A DNA stretch of 23,909 nucleotides. Origin: a virus. The notes beneath the pieces were generated by a model. The model made no database searches and was not told the origin of the DNA. It was given only the letters and a program-made list of their open reading frames with translations. The stretch covers positions 1 through 23,909 of IMG/VR virus record IMGVR_UViG_3300020146_000025; one strand, given 5' to 3'. This document shows positions 6,768 through 12,674 of the stretch, piece after piece. Position 1 is the stretch's first letter. Each line of letters begins with the position of its first letter. A program made the translations under genes and the position numbers.

Positions 6768-6802
6768 AGCTGGACCGCGAAAAGACTACTTGCGGTCCAG
6801 CT
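6768..6802. other. Perfect 11-bp inverted repeat overlapping a promoter -35 box
   Basis: AGCTGGACCGC (6768-6778) and GCGGTCCAGCT (6792-6802) are perfect complements with a 13-nt loop. The 3' arm contains most of the -35 box TTGCGG (6790-6795) of the next promoter. It could act as a hairpin ending the upstream transcript (no T-tract follows) and as a dyad operator for the promoter. Confidence 0.65.
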
Positions 6803-6840
6803 GGGACCTGCTATATAATATTGGCATAAGTTGAGAGGAG
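6790..6840 (+). promoter_or_regulatory. Early rightward promoter, member of repeated family
   Basis: TTGCGG (6790-6795) and TATAAT (6814-6819) are exactly 18 bp apart. The downstream sequence CATAAGTTGAGAGGAG matches the family motif and supplies the AGAGGAGG ribosome binding site for the gene at 6847. Confidence 0.85.
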
Positions 6841-6846
6841 GTCCAA

Positions 6847-7110
6847 ATGTCGATCGTGGTCCCAGTATTCGATCCTACCGAGGACGATGCGAAGCAGGTC
6901 GAACGCCTGACTGAGTACGTCACTGAGCTGCTTGGGGACGAGCCCCTCCAAGACGCCCTCCACCAGATGGCCTGCCGGAAGTTAGGCATCGATCCTGACA
7001 AGATCGACCAGAACGATGACGCGACGTGGTGTAAGCTCAACGTCGAGGCCACCAAGTACTTCAAGGCCATCATGGTAGGCGTCAACAAGTGGGCCGAGGC
7101 CCTAGAATAG
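6847..7110 (+). CDS. Hypothetical early protein preceding hammerhead 2
   Basis: This 87-residue acidic protein reads as mostly helical (EDDAKQVERLTEYVTELLGD; later EATKYFKAIMVGVNKWAEAL). A strong GAGAGGAGG precedes the ATG. It is the only gene between this promoter and hammerhead ribozyme 2, the same arrangement as promoter, gene at 5941, hammerhead 1. It shows no clear similarity to the HTH paralogs, so the shared layout is not simply a duplicated gene. Family and function not recognised. Confidence 0.8.
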   Translation: MSIVVPVFDPTEDDAKQVERLTEYVTELLGDEPLQDALHQMACRKLGIDPDKIDQNDDATWCKLNVEATKYFKAIMVGVNKWAEALE

Positions 7111-7113
7111 TCA

Positions 7114-7166
7114 GGACGAAACCCCACCTAGTGGGGTCTGTGGGTTGTGCCCACACTGAGGAGTCC
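7114..7166 (+). ncRNA. Type II hammerhead ribozyme 2
   Basis: Stem II is GGAC (7114-7117) with GTCC (7163-7166). Core GAA (7118-7120) is followed by A7121, pairing with T7137. Stem III is CCCCAC/GTGGGG (7122-7127/7131-7136, loop CTA). Predicted cleavage follows C7138. Stem I is TGTGGG/CCCACA (7139-7144/7150-7155, loop TTGTG), then core CTGAGGA (7156-7162). Core positions are identical to ribozyme 1 while stem sequences differ with compensatory changes: stem II GGTC/GACC versus GGAC/GTCC, and stems I and III almost wholly changed. It lies between the genes at 6847 and 7174; GAGGAG (7158-7163) is the ribosome binding site of the latter. Confidence 0.93.
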
Positions 7167-7173
7167 AACTACC

Positions 7174-7398
7174 ATGACCTATATCGAGATCGCCCTCAAC
7201 CGCGTGCGGTCGGGTGTGTACGTCCAGATCCGTGAGCTGCCTAACGGCAAGCCCTACTGGCACGTCTCGCGGCCAGACGGTACCGGCTGGAACTTCGGGT
7301 CCGCCGGTCTGGCCTTCCGGTACTACCTCAAGTCGGTCCGCGAGTACGCCCCTGTATTAGGGCGGGGAGCCGTGATCGACCTGAATAAGGCCACATAA
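7174..7398 (+). CDS. Hypothetical protein downstream of hammerhead 2
   Basis: This 74-residue basic protein starts MTYIEIALNRVRSGVYVQ. The start at 7174 is chosen because GAGGAG (7158-7163), part of the ribozyme core, lies 10 bases upstream; an in-frame start at 7147 would fall inside the ribozyme. The pattern of short alternating segments (YVQIRELPNGKPYWHVSRPD) suggests a small beta-sheet fold with a final helix. No family recognised. It ends shortly before the promoter at 7428. Confidence 0.8.
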   Translation: MTYIEIALNRVRSGVYVQIRELPNGKPYWHVSRPDGTGWNFGSAGLAFRYYLKSVREYAPVLGRGAVIDLNKAT

Positions 7399-7413
7399 AA
7401 GCACCTCATTCGA

Positions 7414-7434
7414 CCATCAAATTCCAGTTGATGG
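7414..7434. promoter_or_regulatory. Dyad CCATCAA-N7-TTGATGG overlapping a -35 box; candidate operator copy 1
   Basis: Perfect 7-bp arms (7414-7420 and 7428-7434) surround ATTCCAG. The right arm includes the -35 box TTGATG of the following promoter. The left arm plus spacer (CCATCAAATTCCAG) is nearly identical to elements at 20717 and, inverted, at 23100, both also beside promoters of this family. A repressor binding here would block the -35 box. Confidence 0.65.
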
Positions 7435-7475
7435 TTCTGTGAGTCCTGCGTTATAATAGTTGTGTAAGATGGAGA
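7428..7475 (+). promoter_or_regulatory. Early rightward promoter, member of repeated family
   Basis: TTGATG (7428-7433) and TATAAT (7452-7457) are 18 bp apart. AGTTGTGTAAGATGGAGAG follows and matches the family motif. It precedes the second HTH paralog, with a leader of about 60 bases. Confidence 0.88.
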
Positions 7476-7521
7476 GAGGGCAATGGTGCTCTCGATCCTA
7501 CCACGCCAAAGGGAGTCCAAC

Positions 7522-7899
7522 ATGGCTAAGAACACTGCCCAGAAGATCGCCGAGCAGGTCGGCGTCGAAGTCCTCGAGAAGGTTGAGACCCAGGTCGAGG
7601 AGGCCGTGAAGACCGGCGTCGAGACCGCCCTGCAGAACGTGCAGCCCGGTGCTCCGATGGCGCGTCCCGGCAACCAGCTCAAGCAGGCGCCGAACGTCGA
7701 CATGTCGAAGTACGCGCACCTCGCCACGAAGTCCGACAAGATTCGGGCGATGCATGCCGATGGGATCGCGAAGGCCGATATCGGTCGACTGCTCGACATC
7801 CGCTACCAGCACGTGCGGAACGTGCTGACCCAGCCGATGAAGAAGCAGATGAACCAGCCCGCGGCGTCCTCGTCGACTGATACCACCAAGGCGGCCTAA
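7522..7899 (+). CDS. HTH-like protein, early paralog 2, with N-terminal helical extension
   Basis: This 125-residue protein has an N-terminal amphipathic helical region (VEVLEKVETQVEEAVKTGVE) likely to form a coiled coil. A linker follows, then the domain shared with the gene at 5941: DMSKYAHLATKSDKIRAMHA, then DGIAKADIGRLLDIRYQHVR and NVL. The C-terminal tail is low complexity. The start at 7522 follows AAGGGAG; the in-frame codon at 7483 has no site. Paralogy with 5941-6177 is clear by eye over about 45 residues. Probably an oligomeric DNA-binding regulator; its target might be the repeated promoter or operator elements, which is inference. Confidence 0.88.
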   Translation: MAKNTAQKIAEQVGVEVLEKVETQVEEAVKTGVETALQNVQPGAPMARPGNQLKQAPNVDMSKYAHLATKSDKIRAMHADGIAKADIGRLLDIRYQHVRNVLTQPMKKQMNQPAASSSTDTTKAA

Positions 7900-7922
7900 T
7901 CCCCCCGCGGGGCGCCTACTGG

Positions 7923-7959
7923 ATGGGGTGCATGGAGAGATCTGTGCACCCCATTCTTT
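7923..7959 (+). terminator. Intrinsic terminator after the early HTH gene
   Basis: ATGGGGTGCA (7923-7932) and TGCACCCCAT (7945-7954) form a perfect 10-bp stem with a 12-nt loop, followed by TCTTTA. A smaller palindrome CCCCGCGGGG (7903-7912) lies just before it. It ends the early block that begins at 5941. Confidence 0.75.
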
Positions 7960-8433
7960 ACATCCGGGACCGCCTAAAAGATGTTAGGGCGGTGGGCCGA
8001 GGGCAGCACCGGGCGTCCAGGAGGTAGTTGTGGGTAGCGGTCACATTAGGGTCAAAACTAGGTTTCGTAGGCTAACAACAGTTCCTGGTGAGATCAAGGC
8101 GATCATTGAAATCATTGGGCAAACTCAGTTTACACCCAGTTTGAACAGAAATGCAGTATTCTACCCTATATATATCAATATTACACCTTACTACATTCCT
8201 GACTAGGTATGGTATGGCCCAGGATCATAGACCTATAGCCTTATTGCCTTTATCCCATTCCTTTATCGGTCTTCTTGTCTTTAAGTTTAACATTAGTCTT
8301 TTTATTGACAATAATGCAATATTGTTCAAATTGACTATAAATTGAGTATGCTCAATAAAATCAATAGGTTAAGATCAAACCTGGTACAGTATCTTGAGTA
8401 GTTTGCGTCCCACATCACAGGAAGGAGCAAGCC
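7960..8433. other. Gene-free region with an AT-rich core; possible origin or control region
   Basis: No convincing gene is seen. The part from about 8080 to 8400 is strikingly AT-rich compared with the rest of the window. It holds several dyads: CAAACT-N12-AGTTTG near 8120, an imperfect palindrome around 8305-8329 (TTGACAATA to TATTGTTCAA), and ATTGAG-TATG-CTCAAT near 8341-8356. Promoter-like boxes (TTGACT at 8331 with TAAAAT at 8356, 19 bp apart) may serve the gene at 8434, but they do not match the family seen elsewhere. A near hairpin CCGCCTAA...TTAGGGCGG lies near 7968-7990. Base composition and dyads would fit a replication origin, but no iteron set was found. Confidence 0.5.
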
Positions 8434-8742
8434 ATGCCCACGTACATGAAGAACATGTCCTTCGCGCATACCAAGCGCACCTACGACAAGTACCCTGCAG
8501 CAGAGGGCGGTGGTTGGAACACTTGCCTCTTGGGCTTAAAGGCCAAGTACTCCGGGATCTCCTGGCGGGACCTGAAGCGGAAGTACGATGCCCTCCAGGC
8601 GGTAAAGGCTATGGACCACCTGACCCCAATGGAACGGGAGCTCCTAACGGCTCTGAGATTGGACCTTGAAGAGAACCTGGAATTCGCCGAGAAGGCAGGG
8701 TTCGATGGCATCGAGGGCAAAGACTCCAACGAGACCCTGTAA
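8434..8742 (+). CDS. Hypothetical protein
   Basis: This 102-residue protein starts MPTYMKNMSFAHTKRTYDKY. GGAAGGAG lies 6 to 7 bases before the ATG. The second half is helical and charged (DLKRKYDALQAVKAMDHLTP, then ERELLTALRLDLEENLEFAE). It is the first gene after the AT-rich region and opens the long rightward run of small genes. No family recognised. Confidence 0.8.
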   Translation: MPTYMKNMSFAHTKRTYDKYPAAEGGGWNTCLLGLKAKYSGISWRDLKRKYDALQAVKAMDHLTPMERELLTALRLDLEENLEFAEKAGFDGIEGKDSNETL

Positions 8743-8780
8743 CCAAATCGGACTGCGACTGCAACACAAGGAGCACCAGC

Positions 8781-9035
8781 ATGGAACCACAATTCCTGAC
8801 TCTTGACTGCCCTCCGGGCGGCATACGCCCAGGTGATCTACTCCCGGGCGTCCTGAAGGATACGGGGCTATCGCCAGAAGACTTCACGGTAGTCTCGAAG
8901 CTCTTCGGGAGCTGGCAGTTCAACCTGACCAACCAGGATAAGAGCCCCTGTTTTGAACAGGTGAGGTACACCCTGATCAAGGATCGGATCACCAAGCTGT
9001 ACAACGACGGCCTGATCCGTTACGGCGACTGGTAA
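8781..9035 (+). CDS. Hypothetical protein
   Basis: This 84-residue protein starts MEPQFLTLDCPPGGIRPGDL. AAGGAG precedes the ATG. The middle contains LSPEDFTVVSKLFGSWQFNL and the end KDRITKLYNDGLIRYGDW. The final helix-strand arrangement (RITKLYNDGLIRYGDW) resembles the wing of a winged-helix fold, which could suggest nucleic-acid binding, but this is weak. It lies between genes with short gaps and is probably cotranscribed. Confidence 0.75.
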   Translation: MEPQFLTLDCPPGGIRPGDLLPGVLKDTGLSPEDFTVVSKLFGSWQFNLTNQDKSPCFEQVRYTLIKDRITKLYNDGLIRYGDW

Positions 9036-9048
9036 AAGGAGCCCTAAC

Positions 9049-9816
9049 ATGAACATGCGCGATCAGGATCACAAACCTATGCCAGTAGAGGACGCCCTCA
9101 TCACCAGGGAACGAGAGGAGCAGGCGGAACTCAACGCCCTATACTCGGGCATCCTGGCGATCAAGAACGCTCACCCCGACCCCTTGCAGCGCCCTATGTT
9201 CCGGACGGACTTCTGGAACAAGCGAGGGACGTTCTTCATAACGGGGGTCCGATTCAGGCGTCCTGCCATGAATCACCCTCCGACCACCCTCGCAAGGATC
9301 CAAAGCGCCCAACTGGCAGCCCTTAGTGCTGTCGCCCGATCGACGGCGACACCTGAGGCCAACATCCTCAATCTGCGTATGTTCCCGCGCTGGGTGATCA
9401 ATGCCCGCTTAGAGGTGTGGGGCGAGATCAAGCAAGCAAGCAACTCGGTTTGGGATGACAAGAAGCACCGTGATCCTAAGTGGGTCCTCGCGTACCGTAA
9501 GCACCTGCTCCGCCTGTTGGATCACGAGTGCCAGGTCGAACCTAGGTGGCCACACTCTCGCCAGACTGAGGTCGAGCTCTACACGAGCATGTCGCTTAGC
9601 TCGCACCGTGAGCTCCAGAAGCGGGGCTGGGTCGAGCCGCAGCTTTGGGACCACTTAGCTTCCTGCCCAATCCGCTGGGCAGACATCGCACACCCCAACA
9701 CAGACACCAACACCGCAGGCGATCGCGGTCACATGGGCGATCAGGGTCCGAGTCAGGGTGGGGTGACATGGGACCTGAATGAGCTCAGGAGCGCACTTGC
9801 CCTCAAAAAGCCCTAA
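9049..9816 (+). CDS. Hypothetical protein, 255 residues
   Basis: This is one of the larger early proteins. AAAGGAG lies before the ATG, 13 bases after the preceding stop. The N-terminal part is helical (ITREREEQAELNALYSGILA), with a central segment RTDFWNKRGTFFITGVRF and a His/Trp/Arg-rich region (KWVLAYRKHLLRLLDHECQV). A Gly/Gln/Asn-rich spacer near the end precedes a short helix. No catalytic motif or family was recognised. It is followed directly by a promoter of the repeated family, so it ends a transcription unit without an obvious terminator. Confidence 0.75.
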   Translation: MNMRDQDHKPMPVEDALITREREEQAELNALYSGILAIKNAHPDPLQRPMFRTDFWNKRGTFFITGVRFRRPAMNHPPTTLARIQSAQLAALSAVARSTATPEANILNLRMFPRWVINARLEVWGEIKQASNSVWDDKKHRDPKWVLAYRKHLLRLLDHECQVEPRWPHSRQTEVELYTSMSLSSHRELQKRGWVEPQLWDHLASCPIRWADIAHPNTDTNTAGDRGHMGDQGPSQGGVTWDLNELRSALALKKP

Positions 9817-9826
9817 AAAAGACCTC

Positions 9827-9875
9827 TTGATTTCCCCATGAGTCCTGTGTTATAATATTGTGTAAAGTGAGAGGA
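9827..9875 (+). promoter_or_regulatory. Rightward promoter, member of repeated family
   Basis: TTGATT (9827-9832) and TATAAT (9851-9856) are 18 bp apart. ATTGTGTAAAGTGAGAGGAG follows, and its GAGAGGAG also serves as the ribosome binding site for 9887. CCCTAAAAAAG lies just upstream of the -35 box, as at other family members. Confidence 0.9.
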
Positions 9876-9886
9876 GCCCGAGTCGG

Positions 9887-10180
9887 ATGTACTTCTACAC
9901 GGACAATGACGACGCTGCTAGCCAGTACAACAGGAGCGGGGGCGGGTTCAACCTCCAACATATCGACGCAACCAGGATTTACTTGACACATTACTCCAAC
10001 ATGCTCATGCTGGATTTCCTAGCCCGGCACGAGACCGATTTCCGCCTTAAGCGTCAGGCCGAGCGTGAGCTCGACATTGCTCGGCGCAAGATGAAATACT
10101 GGGAGCACCATCAGAACTTCAGCCAAGCTCGGGCCCTCAAGGGCATCGAGCAGCTCAAGCGGAACTGGACCCCCAAATGA
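9887..10180 (+). CDS. Hypothetical protein, helical and basic
   Basis: This 97-residue protein contains RIYLTHYSNMLMLDFLARHE followed by a long charged helical stretch (RLKRQAERELDIARRKMKYW) ending in QLKRNWTPK. The Arg/Lys-Glu pattern suggests a coiled coil. It starts about 28 bases after the -10 box, giving a very short leader whose conserved motif is its ribosome binding site. Its stop overlaps the next start by 4 bases (ATGA). Family not recognised; function unknown. Confidence 0.8.
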   Translation: MYFYTDNDDAASQYNRSGGGFNLQHIDATRIYLTHYSNMLMLDFLARHETDFRLKRQAERELDIARRKMKYWEHHQNFSQARALKGIEQLKRNWTPK

Positions 10181-10539
10181 CCCCAAACGTGACTCCAACT
10201 GCAAGGCACTCGCGATCCTCCCCCGAGGCGGAGTGGCGCGTCATGATAGGCCAGCTGATCGGAGAGCGGGGGATCCGGAACTCCCTGGAGTACCGAGTGA
10301 AGGGAGCAGAGCCTAACATCCGCGCATGGGCGCAAGCGATGTGCGACCACAAGTCCAACACCTCGTGCGACATCCGGTTCGCACGCAACCAGCTCTTCCT
10401 AGTGTGCCAACGGTGGGGGTACACGATGGATCACCTGAACCCACCTAAACACCGCACCAAAAGCAGACACACTAAGACAAGGGAGTCCAAACATGTCAAT
10501 GCACGAAACCAAGCAGATCCCGCCGTTGGAGACCCGTAG
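10177..10539 (+). CDS. Hypothetical protein, 120 residues
   Basis: It begins MTPNVTPTARHSRSSPEAEW and is coupled to the preceding gene by an ATGA overlap. A central helical region (EWRVMIGQLIGERGIRNSLE, then NIRAWAQAMCDHKS) is followed by a basic tail. The last 47 bases overlap the start of the next gene in another frame, and the tail (KSRHTKTRESKHVNARNQAD) looks like unstructured read-through. No family recognised. Confidence 0.68.
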   Translation: MTPNVTPTARHSRSSPEAEWRVMIGQLIGERGIRNSLEYRVKGAEPNIRAWAQAMCDHKSNTSCDIRFARNQLFLVCQRWGYTMDHLNPPKHRTKSRHTKTRESKHVNARNQADPAVGDP

Positions 10540-10783
10540 CATCCCGAACGTCGTAGCGGAGACCTTCTTCGTCCACGAGCGCGAGACAAAGGGCACTCAC
10601 CTGTACGTGGAGTGCGACGCCTTCGGCGAGAAGCTCATACACCCCTACCAGATGCGGGTGGGGAACCTGTACGTGAAGAAGCCCACCCTCAAAGAGGTCG
10701 CTACCTCGAAGGAGGGCGGCTCCGCAGGCTTCCCCAAGTACCTGCGGGTGACCATCCAAGAATGTGTCAAGGGTCAGGAGTAA
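10493..10783 (+). CDS. Hypothetical protein, 96 residues
   Basis: It starts MSMHETKQIPPLETRSIPNV after a good AAGGGAG ribosome binding site within the end of the preceding gene. Alternating short segments (AETFFVHERETKGTHLYVEC, then MRVGNLYVKKPTLKEV) suggest a small beta-rich fold. The leader GGGAGTCCAAAC matches leaders of several other genes here (7522, 13418) and the 3' end of hammerhead 2. No family recognised. Confidence 0.78.
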   Translation: MSMHETKQIPPLETRSIPNVVAETFFVHERETKGTHLYVECDAFGEKLIHPYQMRVGNLYVKKPTLKEVATSKEGGSAGFPKYLRVTIQECVKGQE

Positions 10784-10817
10784 CTGCCGGCGCACTGGCA
10801 GGAGGCATAGTATCGAC

Positions 10818-10964
10818 ATGAGGCAGAGATTCACGATCACCGAGGACGAGTACCAGAGCAGTCTCAGAGAGGTCTTCATCTCGGGTGTCATCGTGGGTCT
10901 CTTCCTCGCCCTCCTGTTGGTGGGCTGCTGTTTCTGGCTAGGCTGGCTGGAGATTCCATCATGA
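10818..10964 (+). CDS. Small single-pass membrane protein
   Basis: This is a 48-residue protein. After a charged N-terminus (MRQRFTITEDEYQSSLREVF), residues 20-44 are strongly hydrophobic (ISGVIVGLFLALLLVGCCFW) and would span the membrane. The start at 10818 follows AGGAGG; an in-frame codon at 10764 is rejected because it lies inside the previous gene. A short inverted repeat CTGCC/GGCAG overlaps the ribosome binding region. The stop overlaps the next start (ATGA). A small phage membrane protein; holin or signalling roles cannot be distinguished. Confidence 0.75.
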   Translation: MRQRFTITEDEYQSSLREVFISGVIVGLFLALLLVGCCFWLGWLEIPS

Positions 10965-11539
10965 TGGACACACTGTACGTCCTCCAGGATGAGCTCACAG
11001 TAGGGCGATATACGCTCAAGAAGCCGCATTGGTTCTTCGATTTACCTACGGATACATACTTTGGTGCACACCTGATCCCCAAAGGGTCAGAGGGGTTCTT
11101 TTACGAACACCAGTCGGATGGCCTGCTAGGTTACAGGCAGGCTGGTGGCGCACCAGACGCGCTGTACAAGATGGTACGTGCGCCGCTGAGACACCTAGCA
11201 CAACTCCCAGGTGACCACCAATCCAACTCAAACAACCACCTGAGACCTTCCCCCGTCGAAAGCGCCCCGGAAAACAACGTTAAGACCGTTGAAAGTAAGA
11301 CACCAGATGAGGTCTTGCGGGACTTCCTGGGGCACAAGACGTTGGATCAGGAAGCTCAGGAGATGGATAAGGATCCTCTCGTGCAGCGCTTCCTGCAGAG
11401 AGTGGGAGGCAAGCCTGGGTTCAAAGCTCCAACTGAGATAGAGCAGAAGCGTAAGGCCTGGTGGGATCTTACCCTCCTGACCGAACGCATGGAGCGCCGG
11501 AGGATCGAGAAGCGCCAACGCAAAGGAGGTCTAAGGTAA
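10961..11539 (+). CDS. Hypothetical protein, 192 residues
   Basis: It begins MMDTLYVLQDELTVGRYTLK and is coupled to the membrane protein gene by an ATGA overlap. The N-terminal half looks like a compact mixed domain (HWFFDLPTDTYFGAHLIPKG). An Asn/Ser/Pro-rich linker near residues 85-105 precedes a highly charged helical C-terminus rich in Arg/Lys (RMERRRIEKRQRKGGLR), which suggests nucleic-acid or membrane contact. No family recognised. Confidence 0.75.
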   Translation: MMDTLYVLQDELTVGRYTLKKPHWFFDLPTDTYFGAHLIPKGSEGFFYEHQSDGLLGYRQAGGAPDALYKMVRAPLRHLAQLPGDHQSNSNNHLRPSPVESAPENNVKTVESKTPDEVLRDFLGHKTLDQEAQEMDKDPLVQRFLQRVGGKPGFKAPTEIEQKRKAWWDLTLLTERMERRRIEKRQRKGGLR

Positions 11540-11545
11540 TACGAC

Positions 11546-11908
11546 ATGCCCAGTCAAATCGGAATCACAGTCACGGTCGTGATGCACGCTCCGGAGGCTG
11601 ACAACTCCACCCTAGCATTGGTGGGAGACGCTCACGACATCCAGGACATCCTAGACATCCTAGGGAGGATGGGGCGCTCAAACCTCAGCGGGGAGAACGG
11701 GAACGACACGGCATTCGCTCTGACCAACAAGCTGCAGATCGAGCCGAATGCTATGATCTGCCTCGACGCAGTCCGAGAGCGCTTGCGCCTCCATGCTGAG
11801 GTCGTAAAGGACGACAAGGGTGTCTGCCCAGACCCTGACTGCAATGGAACAGTCCTGGTCTACAGCAGCTCGGGAGTATCCTGCGTCAAGTGCGGCGCCG
11901 GTTGGTAA
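11546..11908 (+). CDS. Hypothetical protein with C-terminal zinc ribbon
   Basis: This 120-residue protein ends in a four-cysteine zinc ribbon: C94 and C99 (CPDPDC) and C113 and C116 (CVKCGAGW). The N-terminal portion (GITVTVVMHAPEADNSTLAL, then DAHDIQDILDILGRMGR) reads as strand, loop and helix. AAAGGAGG lies 20 or more bases upstream at the end of the previous gene, so coupling may be used. Zinc ribbons of this type often contact nucleic acid. Family not recognised. Confidence 0.75.
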   Translation: MPSQIGITVTVVMHAPEADNSTLALVGDAHDIQDILDILGRMGRSNLSGENGNDTAFALTNKLQIEPNAMICLDAVRERLRLHAEVVKDDKGVCPDPDCNGTVLVYSSSGVSCVKCGAGW

Positions 11909-11934
11909 CTACAGGATGAGGAGGACTAACTAAC

Positions 11935-12252
11935 ATGGCTGACCTTGTATGGACTTTCCACCACCCCCTGATGACCTCAGAAATGCTGGGGTACATCCCT
12001 GACTTCCTGTCAGCGCATAACCCCAAGCCAGCAGTCCAGCAGCTGCACGAAGCCTACCGCCACGGAGGTGGTTGGCACAAATTCGAGGGGTTCAAGATGC
12101 TCCCGAACAAGGACCTGAGCTATCCTGACGATCCTCCGGTCCGACTGTTGGCGTCCTGCACGCTCCGAGACGAGGAGATCCGGTTCTACCAGCACTCCTG
12201 GGTAGCTGTTGTCCAGAAGGACGGCTCGTTTGAAGTCGCGAGGATGGACTAA
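11935..12252 (+). CDS. Conserved-looking phage hypothetical protein
   Basis: This 105-residue protein starts MADLVWTFHHPLMTSEMLGY. The segments IPDFLSAHNPKPAVQQLHEA, HGGGWHKFEGFKM and FYQHSWVAVVQKDGSFEVAR resemble a hypothetical family I have seen in actinobacteriophages, but I cannot confirm this without a search. A strong GAGGAGG precedes the ATG. Its stop overlaps the next start by one base (TAATG). Function unknown. Confidence 0.8.
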   Translation: MADLVWTFHHPLMTSEMLGYIPDFLSAHNPKPAVQQLHEAYRHGGGWHKFEGFKMLPNKDLSYPDDPPVRLLASCTLRDEEIRFYQHSWVAVVQKDGSFEVARMD

Positions 12253-12497
12253 TGGCGCTAGACTGCATTGACTGTGGAGAGGAAATTGACCCTAATCGTG
12301 CTTGTCTTGGATACCGGCGATGTCTCTCCTGCGGAGAGACAGTCGCTCAACAGGTAGCTCAGGAAAGAGCCAGTAGGTGTGTTCCGTCTTACAACAAGGG
12401 ACCGCTACAACCCCTCTCTAGCGACCCTAGGACTGCCAGACGGCAACTCCTGGATGCTGGACTCAAAACCGGGAAGTCCCTTGAAGGGGAGGACTAG
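12252..12497 (+). CDS. Small zinc-binding protein, TraR/DksA-like finger
   Basis: This 81-residue protein has C5 and C8 (CIDCG), then LGYRRCLSCGE with C24 and C27. This spacing resembles the C4 zinc finger of TraR/DksA-type proteins, where CxxC, LGYRxC and xxC recur; the rest of a DksA fold (coiled coil) is absent. The tail is Ser/Pro-rich. It is translationally coupled (TAATG) to the previous gene. A transcription-modulating role is possible from the finger type but not shown. Confidence 0.75.
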   Translation: MALDCIDCGEEIDPNRACLGYRRCLSCGETVAQQVAQERASRCVPSYNKGPLQPLSSDPRTARRQLLDAGLKTGKSLEGED

Positions 12498-12500
12498 GTG

Positions 12501-12674
12501 ATGCCCGTACGACGTATGACGATCGAGGCGCGCCTAGAGAGGCTGGAGAAGATGCACGGCATCTGCTTCCACGTCTACAAGGATATCGGCCGCAAGGATG
12601 AGAAGGGAGTCTGCACCAAGTGCGGCGCTGTATATGGAGAGGAGGAGCTCGGAGATGAGCATCCCGTACGATAG
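12501..12674 (+). CDS. Very small zinc-finger-like protein (57 residues)
   Basis: This short gene starts MPVRRMTIEARLERLEKMHG and contains CFHVY, then CTKCGAVYGEEELGDE. C22, H24, C38 and C41 could bind one zinc ion. GGGGAGGA lies at good distance upstream, and the gene starts 4 bases after the previous stop. It overlaps the next start (12655) by 20 bases. G/C-rich third positions support coding. It adds to the cluster of tiny zinc proteins in this region. Confidence 0.75.
   Translation: MPVRRMTIEARLERLEKMHGICFHVYKDIGRKDEKGVCTKCGAVYGEEELGDEHPVR

Noticed and set aside
8030-8100. Possible tRNA-like segment near GGTAGCGG and GGTTTCG
   Set aside because: No acceptor stem, anticodon arm or proper T-loop could be drawn.
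8151-8345. 64-residue open frame in the AT-rich region
   Set aside because: No ribosome binding site, composition follows the AT-rich DNA, and hydrophobic content is explained by T-rich sequence; not a gene.
11968-11980. CTGATGA followed closely by GAAA in the plus strand
   Set aside because: Lies within the gene at 11935, leaves no room for stem II (only about 5 bases) and lacks a cleavage-site U-H with closing stems.
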